DNA of 64,000 nucleotides from Astrobacterium formosum. GTDB lineage: Bacteria; Pseudomonadota; Alphaproteobacteria; Rhizobiales; Xanthobacteraceae. The notes beneath the pieces were generated by a model. That model was given only the letters and a program-made list of their open reading frames with translations, was not told the DNA's origin and did not search any database. The stretch lies in contig JAVDCA010000006.1 in the NCBI GenBank assembly GCA_030848545.1, positions 186,001 through 250,000 of the forward strand, given 5' to 3'. Shown here piece after piece: positions 48,515-57,538 of this stretch. The translations under genes and the position numbers were made by a program. Within the stretch, counting starts at the first letter, position 1, and every line of letters begins with the position of its first letter.

Positions 48515-49420
48515 TCAGCACTCGCGCGCGAGTTCGCGCGCAACCTCATCCAATCGCTCCACCGCCGGCCCGAGGCTGGCCATGGGCTTCCGGCACAAGG
48601 GCGTGCGGATGACGCCGAGCCGGGCCAGGAGATATTTGAGCGCCGGAAAGACACCGAGCTCGACCAGGAGATCGATCACCTGGTTGCATCGGGACTGCAT
48701 CTCGAAGGCGCCGCGCACGTCGCCGGCCTCGAGGCGGCGGCGCATCTCGACCCAGCGGTGGCCCATGATGCCGTAGGTGCTGCCGATGCCGCCATTGGCG
48801 CCGGAGACAAGGCCCGCGAGCAGCATCTCGTCGAAGCCGTTGAGCAGCAAGAGGTCCGGATAGGCCCGGCGCAGCTGCTCCATCTGGTACATGTCGACCA
48901 CGGTCTGCTTGACGCCGGCGACGCCGGGCAGGCTGAGCAGGCCCTTCAGGTCGGCGAGACTGAACTGGATGCCGGTCATCGCCGGGACATTGTAGATGAT
49001 CAGCGGCAGGCCGCCGGCCGCCTGGACGATGGCCGAGTAATAGTCGCGCACGGCGGACACGGAATGGCGGAAATAGATCGGCGGGATCGCCGATACGGCG
49101 TGATAGCCACTCGCCGCACAGCAGCGGGCGAGCCGTTCGGCGTCGCGGGTCGCGATGGCGCCCACATGGCCGATGAGCGCGCCACGCCCGGCCGCCGCCT
49201 GTGCGACTTCGCGGAAGACCAGTTCGCGCTCCGTGACCGAAAGGAGAAGCGATTCGCCCGTCGATCCGCCCACATAGATGCCATCGAGCCCGTGCCCCAG
49301 CGCACGCTCGACGAGGCGCGCGAGGCAGGGTTTGGAAATCTCCCCGGCCTCGTCATAGGGGGTCATCAAAGCGGCGTGCAGGCCGGCGAGCCTGACCGGC
49401 CGAGGTGTCCGTGTGGTCAT
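48515..49420 (-). CDS. DapA/NanA-family aldolase or lyase
   Basis: A 301-residue class I aldolase of the dihydrodipicolinate synthase / N-acetylneuraminate lyase family. GGSTGES is at residues 51-57, Tyr143 in IIYNVP and the Schiff-base Lys171 in GVKQT, with the same 28-residue Tyr-Lys spacing as NanA. The pathway context suggests cleavage or dehydration of a 2-keto sugar acid. It is the last gene of the minus-strand block and is intact despite the nearby prophage. The ATG at 49420 is preferred to one at 49492. Confidence 0.85.
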   Translation of the reverse strand: MTTRTPRPVRLAGLHAALMTPYDEAGEISKPCLARLVERALGHGLDGIYVGGSTGESLLLSVTERELVFREVAQAAAGRGALIGHVGAIATRDAERLARCCAASGYHAVSAIPPIYFRHSVSAVRDYYSAIVQAAGGLPLIIYNVPAMTGIQFSLADLKGLLSLPGVAGVKQTVVDMYQMEQLRRAYPDLLLLNGFDEMLLAGLVSGANGGIGSTYGIMGHRWVEMRRRLEAGDVRGAFEMQSRCNQVIDLLVELGVFPALKYLLARLGVIRTPLCRKPMASLGPAVERLDEVARELAREC

Positions 49421-49472
49421 GGTTTGCAGTCCGCTCCTTCCGCGGATGGCTTTCGGTTGATCGCGTAAAGGC

Positions 49473-50291
49473 TCACCATGCGGTGAAGCCACCGTCCACC
49501 ACCAGGTTCGAGCCCGTCATGTAGGACGAGGCGTCGGACGCCAGGAAGTGGACCGGGCCGCTGAACTCGGCGATCTCGGCCTGGCGGCGCATGGGCACGC
49601 GCTCGAGGAACGCGTCGATGAACTCCTTGTCGAAGTTCGCCGTCTTGACACCCCCGAAGGTGATCAGATTGACGCGCACATTGCTCTCCGCCCAGTAGGT
49701 GCCGAGATAGCGCGTCAGGTTGAGGAGCGCCGCCTTCGACGCCGCGTAGGAGATCGCCTTCTTGAAGGGCTTGCCGTCGCGCTTTTCGCGATAGGCGTAG
49801 AGTGCCTGATTGGGCGACACCATGCCGTACATGGAGCCCACATTGATGATCGAGCCGCGCTTTTCCGCCGCCATGCGCGAGCCGACCACCTGGCAGCACA
49901 GCATGACGCCGGTCAGGTTGGTCTCGATGATCTCGTCCCAATACTGCTTCGGATAGACCTCGAACGGGCTGTTCTGGTCGGCCGAACCGGACGGCTTGGA
50001 ATCGATGCCGGCATTGTTGACGAGCACGTGCGGCACGCCCCAGTCGGCGATGAGCGCCGCGGTCGCCGTTTCCAGCGCGTCCTTGTCGGCGACGCTCGCC
50101 ACATAGACCTTGATGCGGTCGGTCAGGCCTGGAAATTTCCTTGCGAGGTCGTCGGCGCCGAACGGCCGGCGGCTGTAGATCGCCACCTTGGCGCCCGCCC
50201 GTGCGAGCGAGGTGGAGAACTGGGTGCCGAGCTGACCCAGACCGCCGGTGACGATGCAGACGCGATCCTTGACGCCGAACATGTCGCCCAT
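49473..50291 (-). CDS. Short-chain dehydrogenase/reductase
   Basis: A 272-residue SDR. The NAD(P)-binding motif is TGGLGQLG (residues 15-22), NNAG is at 92-95, and the catalytic residues are Ser153, Tyr182 and Lys186 (SYAASK). There is an insertion (YAYREKRDGKPFKKA) just before the Tyr. The C-terminal ASDASSYMTGSNLVVDGGF is typical. The substrate is probably a hydroxy acid or sugar alcohol of the pathway. Confidence 0.88.
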   Translation of the reverse strand: MGDMFGVKDRVCIVTGGLGQLGTQFSTSLARAGAKVAIYSRRPFGADDLARKFPGLTDRIKVYVASVADKDALETATAALIADWGVPHVLVNNAGIDSKPSGSADQNSPFEVYPKQYWDEIIETNLTGVMLCCQVVGSRMAAEKRGSIINVGSMYGMVSPNQALYAYREKRDGKPFKKAISYAASKAALLNLTRYLGTYWAESNVRVNLITFGGVKTANFDKEFIDAFLERVPMRRQAEIAEFSGPVHFLASDASSYMTGSNLVVDGGFTAW

Positions 50292-50350
50292 CCGGAATTC
50301 CTTCGTGGTTTGTGGCCGCAGATCGGACCGCGACGCCGAGAGCTGATCAC

Positions 50351-51862
50351 TCACTCGGTGACGGCCTCCTCGGCCTTGCGCTTGCGGGCTTCGTTGCTGT
50401 TGCGGCGGATCACGGCATAGAGGCTGAGTGCCGCGAGGACCAGGATCAACAGGGCGATCGGGCGGTGCAGCATGATCGCCGGGCTGCCGAGCCCCATCAC
50501 CAGGGTGCGGCGGAGATTGGATTCCATCATGCCGCCCAGGATCACGGCGAGCACCAGCGGCGATACCGGGAAGCCGTTGCGGTACATGAGCCAGCCGGCG
50601 ACACCGAAGAACAGCGTCACCCAGACATCCATCGGGTTGTTGTCGATGGCGTAGGCGCCGATCAGGCTCAACAGGCACACCAGCGGCACCAGAATGCGGC
50701 GATCGATCTGGACGACTTTGGCCAACAGTCGCGCGCCGAGCAGGCCGACGATCATGAACATGAGGTTGGCCGAGATCATACCGGCGAAGATCTGGTGGAC
50801 GAGATCGGGCCGTTCCTGGAACAGCATGGGGCCGGGCTGGAGATTGTGGATGGTGAGCGCGCCCATGAGCACGGCGGTGGCGGCATCGCCGGGCACGCCG
50901 AGAGTGAGCATCGGCAGGAGGTCTCCGCCGGTCGAGCCGTTCTCCGCCGCCTGGGCGGCGGCGACCCCCTCCGGCGCACCCTTGCCGAACTGGGATGGAT
51001 CCTTGGAGGCGCGCTTGACTTCCGCATAGGTGAGGAAGCTCGAAGTCTCGGCGCCGACGCCGGGGGCGATGCCGATGATCAGGCCGTAGACGCAGGCGCG
51101 GACATAGACCGTCCACATGCCGGCGATCTCCTTGAATCGCGGCAGCACGTTGCGTATGGCGGGCGGGACCGGCGGCATGGTGTCCATCTGTTCCATCTGC
51201 CGGAACGCTTCCGACAGCGAGAACAGCCCGATCATCACCGCGACGAAATTGAAGCCGCCCGATAGTTCGGAGAAGCCAAAATTCATGCGCTGGAAGCCGC
51301 CGATCGGATCGATGCCGATCATGCCGATCGTGAGACCACACAGCACCGAGAAGAAGCCGCGCAGAAGCGAATTCCCGGACAGGCTCATGGTGACGACCAG
51401 TCCGAAGACCGCCAGGCTGAAATATTCCGGAGCCGAGAAGCTCAGCGCCACGGTGGCGAGAAGCGGCGCGAACAAGGTGAGCGCACACGCCGAGAACAGA
51501 CCACCGATGCCGGAGGATATGGTGGCGATGCCGATGGCCCGGCCGGCCTCTCCCTTTTGGGCCATCGGATAGCCGTCGAGCAGCGTCGCCGCCGCGGCCG
51601 GCGTGCCGGGCGTGCGGATCAGGATCGAAGCGACGCCGCCGCCGTAAATGCCGCCCGCATAGATGGCGAGCAGCATGACGATGCCCGAGATGGGATCCAT
51701 GGCGAAGGTGAACGGAATGAGCAGCGCGATCGCCATGGTGGCCGTGAGGCCCGGAATGGCGCCGACGACGATCCCCATCACCGTTCCCAAGACCAGGAAG
51801 GGGAACACCTTCAGGCTGGCAATGGTGGCAAAGCCCGCAAACAGCAGCTGGGGATCGAACAT
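50351..51862 (-). CDS. Tripartite tricarboxylate transporter large permease (TctA)
   Basis: A 503-residue membrane protein with about 11-12 membrane segments. It has VGAIPGLTATMAIALLIPFTF and GGIYGGGVASILIRTPGTPAAAAT near the start, typical of TctA. With TctB and a TctC it imports carboxylates using an ion gradient. The ATG at 51862 begins MFDPQLL; the longer frame has no support. Confidence 0.92.
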   Translation of the reverse strand: MFDPQLLFAGFATIASLKVFPFLVLGTVMGIVVGAIPGLTATMAIALLIPFTFAMDPISGIVMLLAIYAGGIYGGGVASILIRTPGTPAAAATLLDGYPMAQKGEAGRAIGIATISSGIGGLFSACALTLFAPLLATVALSFSAPEYFSLAVFGLVVTMSLSGNSLLRGFFSVLCGLTIGMIGIDPIGGFQRMNFGFSELSGGFNFVAVMIGLFSLSEAFRQMEQMDTMPPVPPAIRNVLPRFKEIAGMWTVYVRACVYGLIIGIAPGVGAETSSFLTYAEVKRASKDPSQFGKGAPEGVAAAQAAENGSTGGDLLPMLTLGVPGDAATAVLMGALTIHNLQPGPMLFQERPDLVHQIFAGMISANLMFMIVGLLGARLLAKVVQIDRRILVPLVCLLSLIGAYAIDNNPMDVWVTLFFGVAGWLMYRNGFPVSPLVLAVILGGMMESNLRRTLVMGLGSPAIMLHRPIALLILVLAALSLYAVIRRNSNEARKRKAEEAVTE

Positions 51863-51887
51863 GATGGAAAACCGCGTTGCCCGGGAA

Positions 51888-52355
51888 TTAGGAGAAAAGC
51901 CACTGCCAGATCTCGCCCCTCGGCAAAGGGACATGCAAAACCGTGACGAACACGAGCCAGATCGCGATCGGGGCTCCGATGGCGAAAGGAAGCGCCTTGC
52001 GCCAGGGAGCTCCGGCGAGGCGCTGAGCGGCGAGGACGTAGACGATCCCGGCAGTCACCAGTCCCACGGTCTCGAGGGACAGGGCCATCAACATGGTCAA
52101 ACCGATCAGCAACAGGGTTCGCAACGTCCTGAGTTCACCCGTTCCCTCCTCCCTGGCGGGGGGAGGCCGTGGGAGAACGAAGAGCGCCAGCCCGCTCGCG
52201 AACATGATCGCCGCCAGGGCGCGCGGGAACACGGTCGGGTCCCCCGCCACGTCTCCGGAGGACGGCCATGTGGTGGACTGCTGGACGATGACAGCCGCCA
52301 TCACCCAGAGCAGCGTTCCGGCGACGGCGTCGCCGGAACGAACCTGAAGCTTCAT
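51888..52355 (-). CDS. Tripartite tricarboxylate transporter small permease (TctB)
   Basis: A 155-residue protein with four membrane segments, as usual for TctB. It has DPTVFPRALAAIMFASGLAL and ends in an amphipathic helix (GEIWQWLF). It lies between the TctC and TctA genes, close to both. Confidence 0.85.
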   Translation of the reverse strand: MKLQVRSGDAVAGTLLWVMAAVIVQQSTTWPSSGDVAGDPTVFPRALAAIMFASGLALFVLPRPPPAREEGTGELRTLRTLLLIGLTMLMALSLETVGLVTAGIVYVLAAQRLAGAPWRKALPFAIGAPIAIWLVFVTVLHVPLPRGEIWQWLFS

Positions 52356-52363
52356 GGGACGGC

Positions 52364-53347
52364 TCAGATCTTCTTGAGGAGGCCGACCTCCGCCAAGCCG
52401 GGCTCGAGCGCCTTTTCGATGTTGTCGAGGAATTCGCGGAACTTGTCCCGCTCCGCGTTGGCGCGCGGCAACGCCATCTCGTCCATGAGGCGAATATATT
52501 CGGGATCCTGGGCCATCTTGCGGAAGCCGACGGTCAGGACGTCGAGGATCTCCTTGGGCGTGCCCTTCGGCGCCGCGATACCGCGCCAGTCGAGCAGCAA
52601 GGTCTGCAGCGGATAGCCCGCCTCGGCGATGGTCGGCACGTCCGGGAAGGACGAGTGGCGCTCGTCGCTGTTGAGGGCGAGGAAGCGCAACTGCTTGGAC
52701 TTGTAGAACTGCAGCGCCTCTTCCGAGTTCACCACCAACATGGTGACATGGCCGCCGAGCACGGCCGTGCGCGCCGGCGCGCCGCCGTCGAACGGAACGA
52801 ACGTGACCTTCAAGCCAAGCTGCTTGGCGAGGAGAGCCGTGGAGAGATGCGGGACCGCGCCGGCGCCCGAGGTTGCGACGGTCACGACCTGCGGATTGGC
52901 CTTCGAATAGTCGACCAGGTCCTTCATGGTCTTGAACGGCGAATCGGCTTTGACCAGGAAGCCGGTCGGCGAACGGTTCAGGAGCATGACCGGCTCGAAG
53001 TCGCGGTAGGACAGTTCGCTCAGCCCGCTCAGGCGATAGCTGGAGAGATGGAACGTGATCAGGCCGAGCGTATAGCCGTCCGGCTTGGCCGTCGCGACCG
53101 CCTTCATGCCGGCGACGCCGGTGCCGCCAGGACGGTTCACGACCGTCACGCCGACGCCGATATACTGCTTTGCGTTCTTGGTCAGTGTGCGCCCGAGGGC
53201 GTCGGTGCCGCCGCCGGCTGCCCACGGGACGATCAATGTGATGTCCCGCTCCGGGTAGGCCGCCGCACGCAGCGGCGAAATGCCTGTGGTGATGAGTCCG
53301 GCCGAGGCTGCGGCCGTCGATACGAAACTGCGCCGAGTGATATGCAT
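52364..53347 (-). CDS. TctC-type substrate-binding protein
   Basis: A 327-residue periplasmic binding protein of the Bug family. The signal is of twin-arginine type (TRRSFVSTAAASAGLI). The ligand pocket motifs are IVPWAAGGGTDALGRTL and VVNRPGGTGVAGM. It delivers a carboxylated substrate to TctAB. It lies 8 bases upstream of the TctB gene, so it is the partner of this transporter. Confidence 0.92.
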   Translation of the reverse strand: MHITRRSFVSTAAASAGLITTGISPLRAAAYPERDITLIVPWAAGGGTDALGRTLTKNAKQYIGVGVTVVNRPGGTGVAGMKAVATAKPDGYTLGLITFHLSSYRLSGLSELSYRDFEPVMLLNRSPTGFLVKADSPFKTMKDLVDYSKANPQVVTVATSGAGAVPHLSTALLAKQLGLKVTFVPFDGGAPARTAVLGGHVTMLVVNSEEALQFYKSKQLRFLALNSDERHSSFPDVPTIAEAGYPLQTLLLDWRGIAAPKGTPKEILDVLTVGFRKMAQDPEYIRLMDEMALPRANAERDKFREFLDNIEKALEPGLAEVGLLKKI

Positions 53348-53437
53348 GACTGTACGTCCCCTGAATCACTGACTGACTTCAGCTCGAAACGATGCGACTA
53401 GGTGCGATTAAGGATGTCCCTATCGGATTGTGAACTC

Positions 53438-53458
53438 GTATCCCGGAATACAGGATAC
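53438..53458. promoter_or_regulatory. Inverted repeat, candidate IclR-type operator
   Basis: GTATCC, 9 bases, GGATAC: a perfect 6-bp inverted repeat in the gap between the IclR and TctC genes, 91 bases before the TctC start. Its place suits a site for the adjacent IclR protein. Confidence 0.4.
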
Positions 53459-53611
53459 AACGTTGAAATTGGCTGTCAAATCATTGCGCCAAGGATCGAC
53501 AGAACTCGACGGCAATCGACCGGCGAGCCTCGCCCCAAGCCTTCGCGCCGGGGGTGATGATGCGGCCGCATTCCCGGATTGCGACGGGCCTGTTCAACTC
53601 GCGCCCGGAGT

Positions 53612-54412
53612 TCAGCTCGCGCCCAGGCGCCGCGAGATCTGATTGGCGTTGTGAATGACGATCTTCGAGAGTTCGTCGGCCTTCTCTATCGGGATTTTCC
53701 ACGCCGGACCGTTGACGCTGATGGAGGCGAACACGCGTCCGTTCTCGTCACGAATGGGCGCGCCGATGCACAACAGTCCGGGCTGGTGCTCGCCCTCGTC
53801 GAGGGCATAGCCCCGCTCGCGCGTGCGCTTCAACTCCGCCAACAGGGCCGGCCCGGTGGTGATGGTGCGCTCGGTGAACGGTTCCAGGCCGCGCTCGATC
53901 ACATGCTTGACGACGTCCTTGGGCTGGAACGCGAGGATCGCCTTGCCGAGGCTGGTGCAGTAAGACGGCGCGTTCTCGATCAATGTCGACGGCCGGGCGA
54001 CACCGTTCGACGACTCCATGCACCGCACCACGACGGCGCGCAAACCATCGAATACGGCGAGATGGACAGTCAGGTTGGTCAGGCGCTGCAGCGCCTCCAC
54101 GAACGGCGCCGCCTCACGGTGAAGATCGAGATTGGCGAGCACCGTGTTGCCATATTCGAACAGGCGGATTCCCAGTCGATAATTGCCGCGCTGCTTGTCC
54201 TGATCGAGCAGGCCGACCTCCCGCATCGAGGCGAGGAAGCGGTGCGTTGTGCTGCGCGGATAGTCGAGCATCGCGCAGATCTCGGCCAGGGACAGCGACC
54301 GACGGTCGGTGGAAAAACAATTGAGGATCGCAACCACCTTGCTGAGAGATTTGAGGTTATCCTCTTGCGGCCTGCTCGTGGTCGGACTTTTCTTGGCGGT
54401 CTCGGTCGTCAT
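53612..54412 (-). CDS. IclR-family transcriptional regulator
   Basis: A 266-residue regulator. The N-terminal winged HTH has LSLAEICAMLDYPRSTTHRFLASM, and the C-terminal effector domain has CTSLGKAILAF and GYALDEGEHQPGLLCIGAPI. The gene points the same way as the transporter genes. It probably controls import and catabolism of the substrate, with the effector being a pathway intermediate. Confidence 0.92.
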   Translation of the reverse strand: MTTETAKKSPTTSRPQEDNLKSLSKVVAILNCFSTDRRSLSLAEICAMLDYPRSTTHRFLASMREVGLLDQDKQRGNYRLGIRLFEYGNTVLANLDLHREAAPFVEALQRLTNLTVHLAVFDGLRAVVVRCMESSNGVARPSTLIENAPSYCTSLGKAILAFQPKDVVKHVIERGLEPFTERTITTGPALLAELKRTRERGYALDEGEHQPGLLCIGAPIRDENGRVFASISVNGPAWKIPIEKADELSKIVIHNANQISRRLGAS

Positions 54413-54531
54413 GCGGCTATGTTGTCCAGGGATCTACGACAAACGATGGCGCGCACCCCTTTGGCGATCATCAGGTCGATCTCCGACTTCAGCCCGTACG
54501 CGACCAGATTGGCCTCCCGATCGACCGGCAT
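54409..54531 (-). pseudogene. Possible remnant of a gene upstream of iclR
   Basis: A 40-residue frame (MPVDREANLVAYGLKSEIDL and so on) reads like protein and ends at a TGA that overlaps the IclR start. The frame is open without a start for another 140 bases. It may be the eroded C terminus of a gene. Family not recognised. Confidence 0.25.
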
Positions 54532-54986
54532 GGCAATGGCGGCAAGATGCGGTGAGACTCGTGCGCACCGATCTGGCGATCTCGTTGCCCATGTTGGCCT
54601 CCAGCTCTCGTTCGTCCCGCCATGCCTTGCCGTTGCGCGCCGGCCGCAACGATCTTCTCGCCGGCCCGTTCACCCCACTATACGGGATTCATTTCCGATT
54701 AAAGGGTGCCGCCGCGATCATGTCAACTGCCGACCTCTTCCCGTCGGCCGCATCGGCTTCCGGTGGGCGACGTTTCCGGATCACGACACTTGGACAGGCG
54801 CCGGCGATCAGCGCCGACGGGACCGCCGCGGTTTGTGAAGCAGTCGCAAGTTGGCAGGTCTAGATGGCGGATGGGCGGGGCCTGTCCCGAGGGGCCCCGC
54901 AACGGGGCCGGCACCGGGTTTCTTCGCCGGGATCAGAGCCCGGCATGGGGGTGCTGGGTTTCCATTCCGGTGTCCCGGTTGCAGGG
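54413..54986. other. Gap between the IclR and CapA-like genes
   Basis: Apart from the remnant at 54409-54531 it has no credible gene. A short GC-rich hairpin (GGCCCCG with CGGGGCC, 54893-54909) without a T tract follows the CapA-like gene and could be a weak terminator. The promoter of the IclR gene should be here. Confidence 0.4.
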
Positions 54987-56312
54987 CTAGCCGCGCTGAA
55001 CGGAGATCGTGCCTTCGCCCTCGCGGTAAATCATCTTCGTACCGTATGCCTCGCTCATGCGCTCCATGTGGCGCGCAATCTCGGCCCCGAGTTCTTTCGA
55101 CGCCACGGCAGGCACTCCGCGTTCGGCGTGGCGCGCCCGGTTGAGGTCGAGGTCCAACGGCAGAAGCTTGACTGTCGTGCCGTCACCCTTGAAATCGCAG
55201 ACCGCGACACAGCCCATCGAAAATCGCGGGTCGGCATTGAATCCGATCGGCCGGCCCGCCGCGTCCTGCGCCCGCGACATGTGCAGATGCGACGGCAGCG
55301 CATCCTTCTTCAACCCGTAATTCTCGTACATCTCCGGAGACATGCGCTGCTCGCCGGCTTCGAATTCCATCAGCAGGCTGCCGAGGCTGTAGAAGATCGG
55401 CCGCCCCTTGTAGATTTCTATGCCGCGCAGCATATGCGGCCCGTGGCCGAGGAATGCGGCGGCTCCCGCGTCGATGGTCGCGCGTGCAAAGTCCTCGATG
55501 AAGGCCGGCGCCCGTGGCGAATACCAGTTCTCGTCGACGCCCTCATGGGTGTGCAGGCTGACGAGCGCGTGGTCGGACCGGGCAGCGGCGTCGCGCACAT
55601 TGTCGAGAATGGCATCGCAGTCACGCTGGTTGACGAAGTAGCGCACATGCGCGCGATCGCCCCGCTCGACCAGGACCGAGCCTTCGTAGAGCGATCCGAA
55701 CTTGATCACGTCCGGGCCCGGATCCGGCATCGCCTCGACGCGAATGACCTCGCGCAGGCTGGCCGCCGTGCCCAGCAACTCGTCGATCTGGCGAAGCTGG
55801 CCGAACTCGCGATCGGGAAGCACGAAGGCGCGGCCCCAGCGCAGCGGATTCAACCCTGCGCGCGCAGGAATTCCAGTCCCCGCCGAACTGGCCCGAAATT
55901 CGTTCGAACGCGTCGAGCTTGCCGCGACGATGCCGACCCGTCCTTTGGGCGTATCGAGAAAGCGTGCCGCCCTCGCTTCCTCGAGGCTACGCCCCACGCC
56001 GCAGGGTATCAGTCCCCTGCTTTCCGCCGCCACGATGGTGTCGACCGCGCCTTCCCAACCGAAGTCGCCGGTGTGATTGTTGGCGAAGGACACCAGTTTG
56101 ATGTTGAGATCGCGGAATTCGTCGAGCACCTCCTGCCGCACCGCGGTGAGGAAGGGTCTCGGCATCGGTGGACGCTCGTAGGCCGGACAGCAGAACTCCG
56201 CGTTGGCGAACACGGCGTCCGCACCGGCGAGTTCGCTCACCAGGGCGGGATCCAGTCTGTTGACCAGGTTCCGGCTGGAGAACAGGGCGTCACCACACGC
56301 CAGAATACGCAT
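54987..56312 (-). CDS. CapA/PgsA-type metallophosphatase-like protein
   Basis: A 441-residue protein of the CapA family. It has the metallophosphatase-like motifs LACGDALF (GD), FANNHTGDFG (NNH), LHTHEG (HxH) and GHGPH. CapA proteins take part in poly-gamma-glutamate or polysaccharide synthesis; this one has no signal peptide or membrane anchor, so it is probably cytoplasmic. Its place in a catabolic cluster suggests another phosphatase- or peptidase-like activity. The substrate is unknown. Confidence 0.8.
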   Translation of the reverse strand: MRILACGDALFSSRNLVNRLDPALVSELAGADAVFANAEFCCPAYERPPMPRPFLTAVRQEVLDEFRDLNIKLVSFANNHTGDFGWEGAVDTIVAAESRGLIPCGVGRSLEEARAARFLDTPKGRVGIVAASSTRSNEFRASSAGTGIPARAGLNPLRWGRAFVLPDREFGQLRQIDELLGTAASLREVIRVEAMPDPGPDVIKFGSLYEGSVLVERGDRAHVRYFVNQRDCDAILDNVRDAAARSDHALVSLHTHEGVDENWYSPRAPAFIEDFARATIDAGAAAFLGHGPHMLRGIEIYKGRPIFYSLGSLLMEFEAGEQRMSPEMYENYGLKKDALPSHLHMSRAQDAAGRPIGFNADPRFSMGCVAVCDFKGDGTTVKLLPLDLDLNRARHAERGVPAVASKELGAEIARHMERMSEAYGTKMIYREGEGTISVQRG

Positions 56313-56437
56313 CTCAAAGTCCCCTGAATTGGCTTTAACCAGCTGCCGTCACCGATGACTCACGTTGACCGTCGCCCTTCGACGCTCGGCTCACGCTCGC
56401 ATCTCAGGACGACGGTCAAGGTCAACGAAAGTTGGTA

Positions 56438-57418
56438 TTACTTGCCGATGCCCAAGCCGGCGTCGGTGATCACCTTGGCATATTCGGCGATATCGTCGTC
56501 GGCGCGCCTGCGGATCGTCGCCAGATCCTCGATGGCGGGCACGAGCCCGATATTGGAGATCCGCTGTTGCACGTCGGACAACTGCAAGAACTCATTGAAC
56601 AGTTTGTTCAGGCGCACCTTGATCGCGTCCGGCGTCTTGGTGAGGACCGTGATCGTGTGCCAGCTGCGCGGCGTCCAACCGCTGATGCCACATTCCGAGA
56701 TGGTCGGAATGTCAGGCGCTTTTTCCCAACGCTTTGCCGACAGGGCCGCGATGCCGGTGAGTTTCTTGGCGCCGATGAGTTCGCGCGTCTCGGGGCCAAA
56801 CACCAGCTGGACTTCGTTGCCAGCACTGGCCTGCATGGCCTGCGGCGTGCCATTGTACGGTATGTGCAGGAGCTGAACGCCGACTTTGCGCGCCAGCCAT
56901 TCGCCGCACATGTGCCCGATCGAGCCGCGACCGGCGCTGCCATAGGCGAGCTTCCCGGGCCTCTCCTTCGCGTAATTGACGAAGTCCTGGAACGTCTTCG
57001 CCGGCACCGACGGATGAATCGCCATCAGCATCGGCGCTTCGAGGGCGATCAGGGGCGTGAAATCCGATTTCGGATCGTACTCGACCTTCGTGACACGCGG
57101 GATGACGGCGTAGAACCCGTTGGTCGAAACCAGAAGCGTATGGCCGTCTGGTTTTGTGCCCAGGTAGTAGTTGGCGGCGATCGCTCCTCCCGCACCCGCC
57201 CGATAATCGTTGATGACACTCTTGCCCGTCGCCTTCGCGAGTTTTTCGCCGAGAATGCGGGCGATGTTGTCGCTCATTCCTCCGGGCGCATAGCCGATCA
57301 CACAGTTGATGTCCCGTGTCGGATAGTCCTGGCAGAACCCGATCCCGGGAAGGCCAGCGGTCGCAAATAGCCCCGCAGTCCCCGACAGGACGGCGCGGCG
57401 GGACAGTGTTGTCGACAT
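56438..57418 (-). CDS. Second TctC-type binding protein
   Basis: A 326-residue Bug-family receptor with a signal of Tat-like form (SRRAVLSGTAGLFATAG). Ligand pocket residues are in VIGYAPGGMSDNIARIL and INDYRAGAGGAIAANYY. It has no TctA/TctB of its own nearby and may share those at 50351-52355 or serve as a sensor. The ATG at 57418 follows GAAAGGTG. Confidence 0.9.
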   Translation of the reverse strand: MSTTLSRRAVLSGTAGLFATAGLPGIGFCQDYPTRDINCVIGYAPGGMSDNIARILGEKLAKATGKSVINDYRAGAGGAIAANYYLGTKPDGHTLLVSTNGFYAVIPRVTKVEYDPKSDFTPLIALEAPMLMAIHPSVPAKTFQDFVNYAKERPGKLAYGSAGRGSIGHMCGEWLARKVGVQLLHIPYNGTPQAMQASAGNEVQLVFGPETRELIGAKKLTGIAALSAKRWEKAPDIPTISECGISGWTPRSWHTITVLTKTPDAIKVRLNKLFNEFLQLSDVQQRISNIGLVPAIEDLATIRRRADDDIAEYAKVITDAGLGIGK

Positions 57419-57538
57419 GACGGCACCTTTCATTGTTTCAGTGCTGGGTTGCAGGAAATCACGAAGTTCACGTGTTCACGAAGTTCGCGCACGGCGTTCC
57501 GCGCCGGATCGAAGTTTCGAGCTGGTCGATATCCGCCA

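Noticed and set aside
54309-54863. A 184-residue plus-strand open frame
   Set aside because: It begins inside the antisense of the IclR gene and has a broken, low-complexity translation with no motif or ribosome binding site.
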